NCBI GenBank assembly: GCA_963732005.1
Contig: CAVSXT010000004.1
Span: forward strand, 1,240,001 to 1,304,000
From: JASLEW01 sp963732005
GTDB lineage: Bacteria; Acidobacteriota; Thermoanaerobaculia; Multivoradales; UBA5704
DNA: 64,000 bases
Reading direction: 5' to 3'
Below, piece after piece: positions 9,192 through 17,329 of this stretch. The position numbers and the translations under genes are program-made. Positions within the stretch are counted from its first letter, which is position 1. Each line of letters begins with the position of its first letter. The notes under the pieces are model-generated. The model had not been told where the DNA came from, ran no database searches, and was given only the letters and a program-made list of their open reading frames with translations.

Positions 9192-11055
9192 GCCGCCATT
9201 GTCCCGCTCGCGCCGGCCAAGTACCGCCTGCCGGAGATGCGCTGACCTCCGGCCGCCGATCCAGCCCCGCCCGGCCCCGGCCTGCGGACGTGCCGGCGGC
9301 GCCGGCACGGTTGGCCTGTTGCTGTGGCTGGCGGCCACCGCCGCGGCGCCGGTTGCCGGCCGCGAGGTCGAGAGCGGCCCTCCCACCGCTCTCCCGGCTC
9401 CGGTGGAGCGGCTGATCGACCGGCAGGACCTGGACGCGGCCGCCGCCGGCAGGAAGATCGGCGCCGTCCACATCGTCACCGAGAACATCTTCGACCCCTC
9501 GCGCCCTGACGAGCGCCGGCGCGTCTTCCGGCTGGTCAACCGGCTGCATCGCACCACCCGCGCCGAGGTGATCCGGCACCAGCTGCTGTTCCAGCCGGGA
9601 GACATCTACTCGCCCGAGGTCATCCGCGAGACCGAGCGGCTGCTGCGCGGCAACCGCTACCTGTACGACGTCTCGATCCACCCGGTCCCTGCGGCCACCG
9701 CGGCGGCCGGCACGCCGCAAGACCCGCAGAGCTCGCAGCCGGCGCCGAACGCGGAGAACGCGGAGAACCCCGCGCCGGTCGATCTCGAGGTGGTGACCCG
9801 CGACGTCTGGACCCTGCAGGCCGGAATCGACTTCCGCCGCGCCGGCGGCAGCAACAGCACCGCCTTCGACGTCGAGGACGAGAACTTCCTCGGCAGCGGC
9901 AAGGACCTGCAGGTGGCCCGGCTCGAGGACGTCGACCGCACCTCGAAGCTGGTGCGCTACCGCGACCCCAGCCTCGACGGCACCCACGCCCTGGCCGACC
10001 TCATCTTCGCGGACAACAGCGACGGCGACACCCGGGCCATCGACCTGGAGAGCCCCTTCTATGCCCTCGACACCCGCTGGGCCCTGGGCGTGTCGGCGCT
10101 CCACGACGTCCGCACCGACCCGCTATACGACGGCGGCGACGAGGTGGACCGCTTCCGCCAGCGCCACGATTTCCTCGAGATCTACGGCGGCCTGTCGCCC
10201 GGCCTGCTCGACGGCGTCACCCAGCGTTTCCGCTTCGGCTTCACCTACGATCGCGACACCTTCGCCCCAGTCCCCGGTTTCGCGCCGCCCGACGCGGTGG
10301 CCGCCAACCGCACCCTCGCCTACCCCTGGATCGGCTACGAGCTGGTCGAGGACGGCTTCGTCACGGTGCGCGACTTCGAGCAGATCAAGCGCACCGAGGA
10401 CCTCAACCTCGGACGGGTGCTCTCGGCCCGCCTGGGCTGGTCGTCGCCGCTCTTCGGCGGCGACCGCGGCCGGCTCGTCCTGACCAGCACCGCCGGCGAC
10501 GGCTGGGTCTTCGGATCGCGCCAGATCCTGCTGCTGGGCGCGAACCTCTCCGGCCGGCTGAGCGAGGGCAGGATCGAGAACGGCGTCGCCGGAGCCACCG
10601 CGCGCTACTACGTGCGGACCTTCGGCAACGGCCTGCTGGTCGCCAAGCTCGGCGGCGACCTGGCCGAGAACCTCGACCTCGAGAACCAGCTGCTGCTCGG
10701 CGGCGACAACGGCCTGCGCGGTTATCCGCTGCGCTATCAGGCGGGGGACCGCCGCTTCCTGGCCAGCCTCGAGCAGCGCTTCTACGGCAGCCGCGAGTAC
10801 TTCCACCTGTTCAACCTGGGCGCCGCCGCGTTCTTCGACACCGGCCGCGCCTGGTTCGTCGAGGCGACGCCGGCGTACCTGGCCCTTGCCGCCGTGCAGC
10901 GCCAGACGCTGAAGGACGTCGGCGCCGGCCTTCGCCTGGGATCGAGCCGCTCCTCGCGCGGTGCGGTGGTGCACCTCGACGTCGCCTATCCCATCGACCG
11001 CGACCGCTCCATCAAGGCCCTGCAGTACCTGGTCACCACCAGCCAGACGTTCTGA
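9190..11055 (+). CDS. Omp85/BamA-like outer membrane beta-barrel protein
   Basis: About 620 residues. After a basic N-terminus and a hydrophobic stretch ('GLLLWLAATAAAPVAG', likely signal peptide), a POTRA-like region follows ('HRTTRAEVIRHQLLFQPGD', 'ETERLLRGNRYLYDV'). The remainder is a predicted 16-strand barrel with the 'NGLRGYPLRYQAGD' segment, the lid-loop signature region of the Omp85 superfamily, and ends in Phe ('LVTTSQTF'), as outer membrane barrels usually do. It is too short for BamA, which has five POTRA domains; a single-POTRA relative or a patatin/ShlB-like transporter is possible. The start is uncertain: ATG 9190 overlaps a TATAAT, and TTG 9199 would suit a leaderless transcript. 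Confidence 0.75.
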   Translation: MPPLSRSRRPSTACRRCADLRPPIQPRPAPACGRAGGAGTVGLLLWLAATAAAPVAGREVESGPPTALPAPVERLIDRQDLDAAAAGRKIGAVHIVTENIFDPSRPDERRRVFRLVNRLHRTTRAEVIRHQLLFQPGDIYSPEVIRETERLLRGNRYLYDVSIHPVPAATAAAGTPQDPQSSQPAPNAENAENPAPVDLEVVTRDVWTLQAGIDFRRAGGSNSTAFDVEDENFLGSGKDLQVARLEDVDRTSKLVRYRDPSLDGTHALADLIFADNSDGDTRAIDLESPFYALDTRWALGVSALHDVRTDPLYDGGDEVDRFRQRHDFLEIYGGLSPGLLDGVTQRFRFGFTYDRDTFAPVPGFAPPDAVAANRTLAYPWIGYELVEDGFVTVRDFEQIKRTEDLNLGRVLSARLGWSSPLFGGDRGRLVLTSTAGDGWVFGSRQILLLGANLSGRLSEGRIENGVAGATARYYVRTFGNGLLVAKLGGDLAENLDLENQLLLGGDNGLRGYPLRYQAGDRRFLASLEQRFYGSREYFHLFNLGAAAFFDTGRAWFVEATPAYLALAAVQRQTLKDVGAGLRLGSSRSSRGAVVHLDVAYPIDRDRSIKALQYLVTTSQTF

Positions 11056-11083
11056 GCTCACCCCGACACGAGGTCCGCGCGCC

Positions 11084-12097
11084 ATGAGCCACCAGGAGAA
11101 GCTCCGCTACGCCGCCGCCGCCTGCCAGGTCGATTTCGGCAACCCCGCCGACCGCACCGGCATTAGGGCCCACACCGACCGCATGCTGGCGATGATCGAG
11201 CATGCCGTGGAGGGCTATTCGCCGTTCCTGCCGGTAAAGCTGGTGGTCTTTCCCGAGTTCGCGCACGCCGCGCCGGTCTACCCCACCGCCCGCGAGCTGC
11301 TGGCGAAGCTGGCCATCCCGATTCCCAACGAGCACACCGAGCGGTATGCCGCCAAGGCGCGCGAATACGGCATCTGGATCCAGACCGGCAGCTTTCTCGA
11401 AAGCGACGACCGCTATCCGGGGGTGGTGTTCAACGCCACCTGCCTGATCGGCCCCGACGGCCTGCTCAGCAGGTACCGCAAGGTCAACCCGTGGATCCCG
11501 TGGGAGGTCCATGCCAGCCCCCACGACCTGCCGGGTTACACGGACGAGCTCTTTCCGGTGACCACCACGCCGATCGGCAACCTCGGGGTGGCGATCTGCT
11601 ACGACTGGCTGTTCCCCGAGACCCTGCGTCAGCTCACCGCCAACGGCGCCGAGGTGCTGATCCGCGTCTCGGCGTACATGGATCCCTGGGGCGCGACCGC
11701 GCCGATGGATTGGTGGACGGTGGTCAACCGCTGCCGCGCGCTCGAGAACGTCGCCTACGTGGTGGCCGCGAACCAGGGCGCCAGCCTCGCGCACTACCCG
11801 CCGTTCTCCTGGCCAGGCGGCAGCATGGTGGTCGACTTCGAGGGGCGGGTGCTGGCGCAGGCCGATCCCGGGCCGGGCGAGAAGATCGTGGTCGCCACGA
11901 TCGACGTCGACGCGCTACGCCACGAGCGCGCCACCCGCCGCGGCCACCAGACCTTCGGCCATCTCCGCAGCGAGTGCTACCCGCTGTACCGGCAGAGCTG
12001 GTATCCGCCGGGCCGCGGCGCCGACCGCGAGCAGCTGGCGATCGAGCCGATCGACGCCGCGATCGCCGAGACCAAGCGCCGCCTCGGTTATTCGTGA
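11084..12097 (+). CDS. carbon-nitrogen hydrolase (nitrilase superfamily)
   Basis: A 337-residue cytoplasmic amidase/nitrilase-type enzyme that hydrolyses a non-peptide C-N bond. The Glu-Lys-Cys triad is visible: Glu58 in 'VVFPEFAH', Lys133 in 'SRYRKVNPW' and Cys172 in 'VAICYDWLFPET'. Conserved 'NRCRALENVAYVVAANQ' follows. Length and the 'PVKLVVFPEFAHAAPVY' region suggest an aliphatic amidase- or formamidase-like member, but the substrate cannot be read from sequence. ATG at 11084 is chosen because a GAGGT-type site precedes it. It lies 28 bases after the Omp85-like gene and may be co-transcribed with it. Confidence 0.88.
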   Translation: MSHQEKLRYAAAACQVDFGNPADRTGIRAHTDRMLAMIEHAVEGYSPFLPVKLVVFPEFAHAAPVYPTARELLAKLAIPIPNEHTERYAAKAREYGIWIQTGSFLESDDRYPGVVFNATCLIGPDGLLSRYRKVNPWIPWEVHASPHDLPGYTDELFPVTTTPIGNLGVAICYDWLFPETLRQLTANGAEVLIRVSAYMDPWGATAPMDWWTVVNRCRALENVAYVVAANQGASLAHYPPFSWPGGSMVVDFEGRVLAQADPGPGEKIVVATIDVDALRHERATRRGHQTFGHLRSECYPLYRQSWYPPGRGADREQLAIEPIDAAIAETKRRLGYS

Positions 12098-12131
12098 GCC
12101 GGCGTCGAGCCCGCGGCAGCACCGCCGCGCG

Positions 12132-12162
12132 GGCGGGCGGCGCCGTGGCGGTGCCGCCCGCC
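12132..12162. terminator. bidirectional hairpin between convergent genes
   Basis: GGCGGGCGGC pairs perfectly with GCCGCCCGCC across an 11-base loop. It lies between the ends of the nitrilase gene (+) and the lanthipeptide precursor (-), so it could serve both. No T-tract. Confidence 0.45.
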
Positions 12163-12200
12163 GAGCGGCGATCTCAGAGGTCTCCGGGGTCTCCGGCGTC

Positions 12201-12398
12201 TCAGGCGCAGTGGATTCTGGTGCAGAGGACCGTCGGGCAACCGACCAGGGTCGGATCGCAGCCCGGCGTCTTGGTCAGCGGACAGCAGGGGTCCGAGGCG
12301 GTGTCGGTCGCCGCGCCGAGGGCGGTGTGGAGCTCGCCGCCTTCGAGGTTGACCAGGGTCTCGCGGCCGAGCATGAGCTTCCTGCGCTGTCTCTTCAT
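12201..12398 (-). CDS. lanA: class I lanthipeptide precursor peptide A
   Basis: A 65-residue peptide with a leader followed by a Cys/Thr/Ser-rich core. The leader contains 'RKLMLGRETLVNLEGGEL', a typical class I leader motif (K-L-x-L-x-R-E-T-L-x-x-L), and the core has six Cys plus several Thr and a Ser, including 'DPCCPLTKTPGC' and a C-terminal 'TRIHCA'. The likely leader/core boundary is around 'GAATDTASD'. A GGGAGGAAG ribosome-binding site precedes the ATG, which overlaps the TGA of the upstream gene as ATGA, so translation is coupled. The modification enzymes LanB/LanC sit about 6-11 kb away; precursor B at 61.6 kb shares the leader motif. Confidence 0.85.
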   Translation of the reverse strand: MKRQRRKLMLGRETLVNLEGGELHTALGAATDTASDPCCPLTKTPGCDPTLVGCPTVLCTRIHCA

Positions 12399-13603
12399 TC
12401 TCTTCCTCCCTTCGTCAGGCGAGGAAGCTTACACCAAGATCCTGCATCACGATCGGCCGGCGGCCAGGGGCGAGCCCCCGCGGCGGCGAGCACGGTGCCA
12501 AGCGGCCGATGGCGCGCGAAGCTCGCGAGCTCCCCCTGCGCGCGCAGCAGGGGGTAGACGCGGTCCATCGCGGCGGTGGCTGGCATCCTGACCGCGCCGT
12601 CCCAGAGAGCGATCAGGCGCGCGCCCAGCTCCCCGGGCCAGGGTGCGGCGACCGGGCGCAGGAAATCGCGGACCTCCGTCGCCTCCGGCCGGGTGTGATA
12701 ACGGGTCATCAGGGCGCCGGCGACGCCACTCGCCACGGCGTCGATCTCCTCGGGATCGAGGTGCAGCAGGAGCCGGGCCACCAGCTCCGGCTGCCGCAGG
12801 TTGATCATCGTCGAGGCAAAGGCGAAGCCGGCGATGGCGTCGAGCCGCAGGCTCGGCTGCGGCGGCTCGCGGCGACAGATGGCGAGGCCGCGGCGAGCAG
12901 TGCCGGGAAACGGATGGCACAGGCTCATGAGGAAGTAGATCCCCCGGCCCGCGCCGTGCCAGTAGCCGGCCGCCGCACCCGGCTCACGGACCCGCAGCCG
13001 CTCCTCGACGGCGACGTGGAGGTGTGGGAGGAAACGGCGCACCATCAATCCGAGCGCTTCGAAGCAGACCGCCGCGTACTCCGGCCGGGCGTTGGCGGCG
13101 ACGAAGGCGGCGAAGCGGCCCAGGGTCGCGTCGACCGCCGTGGCCGAGCCGCGCACGCGCAGCGGGCGCACCACCACCTCGGCGAGCGCCATGCCCAGGC
13201 CCGCGTGCAGCAGGATCAGGCTACGCTCGGGAAGCGCCGCCGCGGCGTCGCCGTCGAGCAGGTGGACGAGCGGCCGGCGAGCGCGCAACTCCCGCCTGAC
13301 GTACTCATAGCACAGGCCCTCGAGCAGGAACGCCGCGTGCTCCGGATCGCGGCGGCAGGTCGCGGCGACCAGCGCCGCCAGCTCGCCGCGGCCATGGGTC
13401 GCGCGCCAATGCGGACGGAGGCGCACCAGGTAATAGGCGACGAGCTTGGCGGTGAGCTCCCGACAGCCGGCAGCCAGCTCGGCGCCGAAGGGCGGCGAGC
13501 CAACGAGCGGAGGCGCCGGCCAGGGAGCGACACCACCGGACGGGCGTCCGCCGGCGCCCAGACCGGCGCCCAGGTCGACCACCTCTTCGAACCGGCTGGA
13601 CAT
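12395..13603 (-). CDS. unknown 402-residue protein coupled to the lanthipeptide precursor
   Basis: I do not recognise the family with confidence. The protein is mostly helical, has no signal peptide or clear membrane segments, and contains 'AGYWHGAGRGIYFL' and 'FAFASTMINLRQPELVARLLLHL' as its most distinctive stretches; the shape recalls DUF1702-type proteins of natural-product clusters, but this is a weak impression. Its stop overlaps the start of precursor A (ATGA), so the two are almost certainly one transcription unit, suggesting a role in precursor processing, modification or immunity. A 13-bp palindrome lies 34 bases before its ATG. Confidence 0.75.
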   Translation of the reverse strand: MSSRFEEVVDLGAGLGAGGRPSGGVAPWPAPPLVGSPPFGAELAAGCRELTAKLVAYYLVRLRPHWRATHGRGELAALVAATCRRDPEHAAFLLEGLCYEYVRRELRARRPLVHLLDGDAAAALPERSLILLHAGLGMALAEVVVRPLRVRGSATAVDATLGRFAAFVAANARPEYAAVCFEALGLMVRRFLPHLHVAVEERLRVREPGAAAGYWHGAGRGIYFLMSLCHPFPGTARRGLAICRREPPQPSLRLDAIAGFAFASTMINLRQPELVARLLLHLDPEEIDAVASGVAGALMTRYHTRPEATEVRDFLRPVAAPWPGELGARLIALWDGAVRMPATAAMDRVYPLLRAQGELASFARHRPLGTVLAAAGARPWPPADRDAGSWCKLPRLTKGGRE

Positions 13604-13636
13604 CGTTCTTGTCGGGCGCCCGCGACCCGCCCTTCG

Positions 13637-13649
13637 TTACACAGTGTAA
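13637..13649. promoter_or_regulatory. 13-bp palindrome, possible operator of the precursor operon
   Basis: TTACACAGTGTAA is a perfect inverted repeat around a central A, AT-rich in a GC-rich background, in the divergent region between the 402-residue gene (-) and the S8 protease gene (+). It is placed where a regulator could control either promoter. Confidence 0.4.
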
Positions 13650-13808
13650 ACCCCAAGCCACGATCCCTGCAGCGCCCGCGGGCGGTCTCGCGGGGCGGCT
13701 GCCGGCGGCGCGCCGAACGACCCGGCTCGCACCTTATTTGGCGTAGGGCTCTGTGCACGCGTAATCGACGTTCTTCACGGTTTCGACTCTTTGAAAGGAG
13801 CGCGTACC

Positions 13809-15167
13809 ATGCCAATGAGGAAACTGTCCGTCGTGACCATCGCAGCGGCTCTGGCCCTCCTCCTGGCCCTGCCGGCCGTCGCGGCCCCCGCCCCCCGCTA
13901 CATCATCGAGGGCAGCGGCAACGCCCTGCCTGCCAACCTGAGCGCCATGGTCGGCGCCGCCGGCGGCACCCTGCAGCGAACCCACCCGGAGATCGGCGTC
14001 GCCCAGGCAACCTCGAGCGATCCGGCCTTCGCCACCAAGCTGGCCGCCGCCAGCGGCATCCAGAGCGTTTCCCTGGACACCATCGTGCAATGGACGCCGC
14101 CGCCCAGCGTCATCCAGGGGACCGTCGTGCTCTCCCATCCCCCGGCGCCGGCACCCAACCCGCAGGGCGCCTTCTTCTTCGGCTGCCAGTGGAACCTGTC
14201 GCAGATCAACGCGCCCGGCGCCTGGGCGCAAGGGGCCTTCGGCTCGACCAAGGCGCGGGTGGCGGTGCTCGACACCGGCGTCGATCCCAACCACATCGAC
14301 CTCGCGGGCAAGATCGACACCGCCGACAGCGTCAGCGTGATCACCCCGGGCTCCTCGCCCTGCGGCAGCGCCGACGAGACCACCTTTTTCGACTTCTTCT
14401 TCCATGGCACCTTCGTGTCCAGCCAGATCGTCTCCAACCTGATCGGCATGGCCAGCGTCGCGCCGAGCTCGAGCGTGATCATGGTCAAGGTGCTCAACTG
14501 CCAGGGCTCCGGCAGCTTCGGCGACGTCATCGCCGGGATCGAGTACGCGGCCCAGCTCAAGCACGTCGACATCATCAACATGAGCCTGGGCGCCTTCATC
14601 CCGAAGGCCGGCAACGACGCGCTGATCGACGCCACCAACCGCGCGGTCCAGTTCGCCCACAACCAGGGCAAGCTGGTGGTGGTGGCCTCTGGCAACAGCG
14701 CCGAGGACCTCACCTTCAACAGCCCGAACATCGAGCTGCCGGCGCAGTCGCCGGGCGCCACCGCGGTCAATGCCACGAACATCCAGGACACCCTGGCCAG
14801 CTACTCGAACTTCGGCACCGCCACCTGGGTCGACGCGCCGGGCGGCGACCTGCCGAACCCGCTCGCGCCGCTTCCCAACTGTCCGGAGATCCCGGCGGCC
14901 GAGCAGTCGCTGGTGCTGGGCGCCTGCACCAGCGCCGTCTGCGGCGACGAGAATTCCTACCTGATCGGAGACGGGACCAGCTTCGCCTCGCCGATCGTCG
15001 CCGGCGTCTCGGCGCTGATCGACGGCGTCGATGGCAAGCCGCTGACCTTCTTCCCCGATTACGCCAAGCTCATCCTTGCCCTGACCGCGGACGACATCGG
15101 GCCGTTCTCGACCTACGCCTTTGGCCGCGTCAACGCCAGCCGCGCGGTGGCGAGCCAGCACTTCTAG
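13809..15167 (+). CDS. secreted subtilisin-like serine protease (S8 family)
   Basis: A 452-residue exported protease. Residues 1-27 are a signal peptide ending near 'LPAVAA'. Residues about 30-95 look like an inhibitor-I9-type propeptide. The catalytic triad is intact: Asp155 ('VAVLDTGVDP'), His199 ('FFFHGTFVSS') and Ser391 ('GDGTSFASPIVAGV'), with Asn296 of 'VASGNSAED' as oxyanion-hole residue. The ATG at 13809 is chosen because AAAGGAG lies eight bases upstream; a TTG 18 bases earlier would swallow that site. It is divergent from the precursor A operon, so it is a candidate leader peptidase (LanP-like), although a general extracellular protease is equally likely. Confidence 0.9.
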   Translation: MPMRKLSVVTIAAALALLLALPAVAAPAPRYIIEGSGNALPANLSAMVGAAGGTLQRTHPEIGVAQATSSDPAFATKLAAASGIQSVSLDTIVQWTPPPSVIQGTVVLSHPPAPAPNPQGAFFFGCQWNLSQINAPGAWAQGAFGSTKARVAVLDTGVDPNHIDLAGKIDTADSVSVITPGSSPCGSADETTFFDFFFHGTFVSSQIVSNLIGMASVAPSSSVIMVKVLNCQGSGSFGDVIAGIEYAAQLKHVDIINMSLGAFIPKAGNDALIDATNRAVQFAHNQGKLVVVASGNSAEDLTFNSPNIELPAQSPGATAVNATNIQDTLASYSNFGTATWVDAPGGDLPNPLAPLPNCPEIPAAEQSLVLGACTSAVCGDENSYLIGDGTSFASPIVAGVSALIDGVDGKPLTFFPDYAKLILALTADDIGPFSTYAFGRVNASRAVASQHF

Positions 15168-15195
15168 GACCTACGGCTTTCGCAGGAGCGAACAA

Positions 15196-15234
15196 CGCCC
15201 CCTTTCCCCGCCGCGGCGGCGGGGGAAGGGGGCG
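15196..15234. terminator. bidirectional 17-bp hairpin
   Basis: Two 17-base arms (15196-15212 and 15218-15234) pair with one mismatch across a five-base GC loop, exactly between the convergent S8 protease and PNGase A-like genes. Each arm contains a C- or G-run with a short T or A tract, the form of a shared terminator. Confidence 0.6.
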
Positions 15235-15277
15235 CCCGGGTTGCGCGTGGCCGGAGCGGCCGGGCTCGCGCTGCGGG

Positions 15278-16987
15278 TCAGTGCGCCTTGCAGCCGGCGC
15301 CGTCGACGACCGAGGTGAGGACGCCGAGCTGCGAGGCGATACTGCGGCTGTAGCAGGCCAGGCCGCTCTGCTGGGCGAAATAGCTCTGTGCGCCGTGGCT
15401 GCCCTGGAAACCGGTGATGGCACCGGCGGCATTGAACAGCAGGGTGTCGCCGGAGGACACGGTGTCGGCGATGCGGGCGGAGAACGGCGGGCCACCGCCG
15501 GCGTCGCGCTCGACGTGGTCGAAGGCCTGGGCGATCGCCGTCGTCTGGCTGCCCGAGCCGTCGGCATTGATGTTGACCGTGATGTCGACGGTCAGCGGGT
15601 AGGCGAGCTGGCTCGCCGCGAAGCGCACCTCGCCGCCGGTCCTGGTCTGCGTCCCGGTGGAGATCGAGGTCATCTGGGTGATGTCCTGGACGAACTGCGA
15701 CGCCGAGACCTGGAACTGCTGCACGTTCGAGAAGTCCACCGCCTGGTTGACCCGGGTCACCACCCGGCCATGCGAGGTGTTGACGAAGCCCGCGACGGTG
15801 AACTGCCGCGATGAGGTGGTGGTCACCGAACCGCTGATGGAGCCGTCCGCGCCGGTGGTGAGATCCTCCTTGATCGACGGCGCCGGACCGCTGCCGATGG
15901 TGTTCTCGGTCACCGCTCCGGTCACCTGGCGCGAGCCGGCGTCGAGGTAGAGCGCGAGCGTTGCGGTCACCTGGAAGTAGTTGTTGGAGTTGAAGACGCT
16001 GACCGACACCTGGTGCTCCCTGCCGACGCTGAGCAGGCCGGCAAACGGCGTGAGATCGACGCGATAGGGGATGAAGGAGAGCGTCTGGACGCCGGGGATC
16101 GGCCGCCAGAGCAGCGGATCGATGCCGCCGGTGAAGATCCAAGGATAGACCGGAGCGACACCCGCCGGCTGGCCGTCGATGGTGACCTCGCCTTCGCGGA
16201 AGGCGGTCCCGCCGCAGCTCTCGAGCTCGCTCGCGACGTCGTTGGGGACGCAGGTGTACCAGAACTCGTCGTTGGACTGGCTCTGGGTGACCACGTCCAG
16301 GAAGGCGCGCTCGACGTTGGTCGGCAAGGAAAAGTCCGCCGTCAGGGTGCTGCCGCCGTTGGTCAGCAGGACGGCGCCACCCGGAGCATCGGACAGCGGC
16401 AGCACCAGGTCGGCGGTGCGCGGCGCGGGCGCGAAGCGGGCGGCCGGATAGAGCTGCAGCTGGGCGCTGCCGGTGATGACGCCGGTGAAGGTGGCGTTGA
16501 CCAGGTTGCCGATGTCGACGTCGCCGGTCTGCGCGGCGGTGAACAGCGAGCTGTAATCGGTGAGGTCGCGTTCCAGGTGCCAGGTGGGGCCGAGGGTGCT
16601 CGAGGGCTCCGGCGTGGTGCCGAAGTAGACGTTGACGTGGCCGATGGCGATCAGGGCGGTGCGGTCGAACTGGCGGCCGGCGCTGACCGAGAAGTCACCT
16701 TCCAGCACCACCTTCGCCCACGGCCCCGGACAGGCAGCGGGCGGCGTGTAGGTGAAGGTCTTGGGATTGAAGTCGGCAAATTGCAGGTCCGAGAACAGCG
16801 TCACGGTGCAGGGCTTGGTGGGCGGCCGCGGCACCGGCGGGTCGGCGGTGGCGGTGTTGGACGAGCCGACGGTGGGAGCCGTCGCGATGGCCGGCGCCGG
16901 CGCGGCCAGGAGGGCGCCGGCGAGGGCGAGGCTCGCGAGCAGCGCGAGGAAGGGTTGCCGCCGCGGACGCTGGGGGTGTCGAGTCAT
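15278..16987 (-). CDS. secreted PNGase A-like protein (peptide N4-asparagine amidase A family)
   Basis: A 569-residue exported protein. A basic N-terminus and 'FLALLASLALAGALLAAPAPA' region form a signal peptide. The core has the family hallmarks 'CTVTLFSDLQFADFNPKTF', 'CPGPWAKVVLEGDFSVSAG', 'GRQFDRTALIAIGHVNVYFG' and 'WHLERDLTDYSSLF', which match plant and fungal PNGase A and their bacterial homologues; these release N-glycans from glycopeptides. AGGAGG precedes the ATG. It converges with the S8 protease, and the pair could work together on extracellular glycoprotein, which is inference. Enzymatic activity is not certain from sequence because the family's catalytic residues are not well known to me. 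Confidence 0.82.
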   Translation of the reverse strand: MTRHPQRPRRQPFLALLASLALAGALLAAPAPAIATAPTVGSSNTATADPPVPRPPTKPCTVTLFSDLQFADFNPKTFTYTPPAACPGPWAKVVLEGDFSVSAGRQFDRTALIAIGHVNVYFGTTPEPSSTLGPTWHLERDLTDYSSLFTAAQTGDVDIGNLVNATFTGVITGSAQLQLYPAARFAPAPRTADLVLPLSDAPGGAVLLTNGGSTLTADFSLPTNVERAFLDVVTQSQSNDEFWYTCVPNDVASELESCGGTAFREGEVTIDGQPAGVAPVYPWIFTGGIDPLLWRPIPGVQTLSFIPYRVDLTPFAGLLSVGREHQVSVSVFNSNNYFQVTATLALYLDAGSRQVTGAVTENTIGSGPAPSIKEDLTTGADGSISGSVTTTSSRQFTVAGFVNTSHGRVVTRVNQAVDFSNVQQFQVSASQFVQDITQMTSISTGTQTRTGGEVRFAASQLAYPLTVDITVNINADGSGSQTTAIAQAFDHVERDAGGGPPFSARIADTVSSGDTLLFNAAGAITGFQGSHGAQSYFAQQSGLACYSRSIASQLGVLTSVVDGAGCKAH

Positions 16988-17134
16988 GGGCCAGACCTCC
17001 TATGGGAGACGTGCAGTGGTTCAGGTGATGCAAATGCTATCGCGAATCGGCGGTGGCGCAGGAGCACCCGCCTGGCGGGCCTGCCGCGCCGGACCCGATC
17101 GGCACCGGATCTTCGGCATCACTCACCGAAGGTC

Positions 17135-17329
17135 ATGAGCGCCAGCTCCACCTTGACCCGGCGCTCCTCTTCCGGATCGCGAGAGCGCGCCAGCCGGTCC
17201 GCCGGGTCGAAAAAGCGCTTAGAATCGCGCCAGGAGAAACTGCGGAAGGAACTGACGCGCTTGCCGCACGACAGCTACGAGGCGGACTTACGGGCGACGG
17301 CTTTCAGCCAGGAAAGGGGACGACGGTGA
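17135..17329 (+). CDS. possible small basic protein coupled to the DUF2911 gene
   Basis: A 64-residue frame rich in Ser, Arg and Lys with a helical second half ('KKRLESRQEKLRKELTRL'). Its stop overlaps the GTG start of the next gene as GTGA, which is the main support. It has no convincing ribosome-binding site and lies in a frame that is open over a long antisense stretch, so it may be fortuitous. No family recognised. The rest of the 338-base gap (16988-17325) holds only a TAGAAT hexamer near 17221 that might be a -10 box. Confidence 0.3.
   Translation: MSASSTLTRRSSSGSRERASRSAGSKKRLESRQEKLRKELTRLPHDSYEADLRATAFSQERGRR

Noticed and set aside
9190..9192. ATG inside TATAAT as certain start of the Omp85-like gene
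   Set aside because: Kept only as the longest possible start; if the TATAAT is a -10 box the ATG would not be transcribed.
12509..15814. Very long plus-strand open frame across the 402-residue, S8 and PNGase A-like genes
   Set aside because: It is antisense or out of frame to genes with clear motifs, and its translation is Arg/Pro/Gly-rich without domains, as expected from high-GC shadow frames.
16013..17134. Long plus-strand frame antisense to the PNGase A-like gene
   Set aside because: Shadow frame; only its last 64 codons have any independent support.
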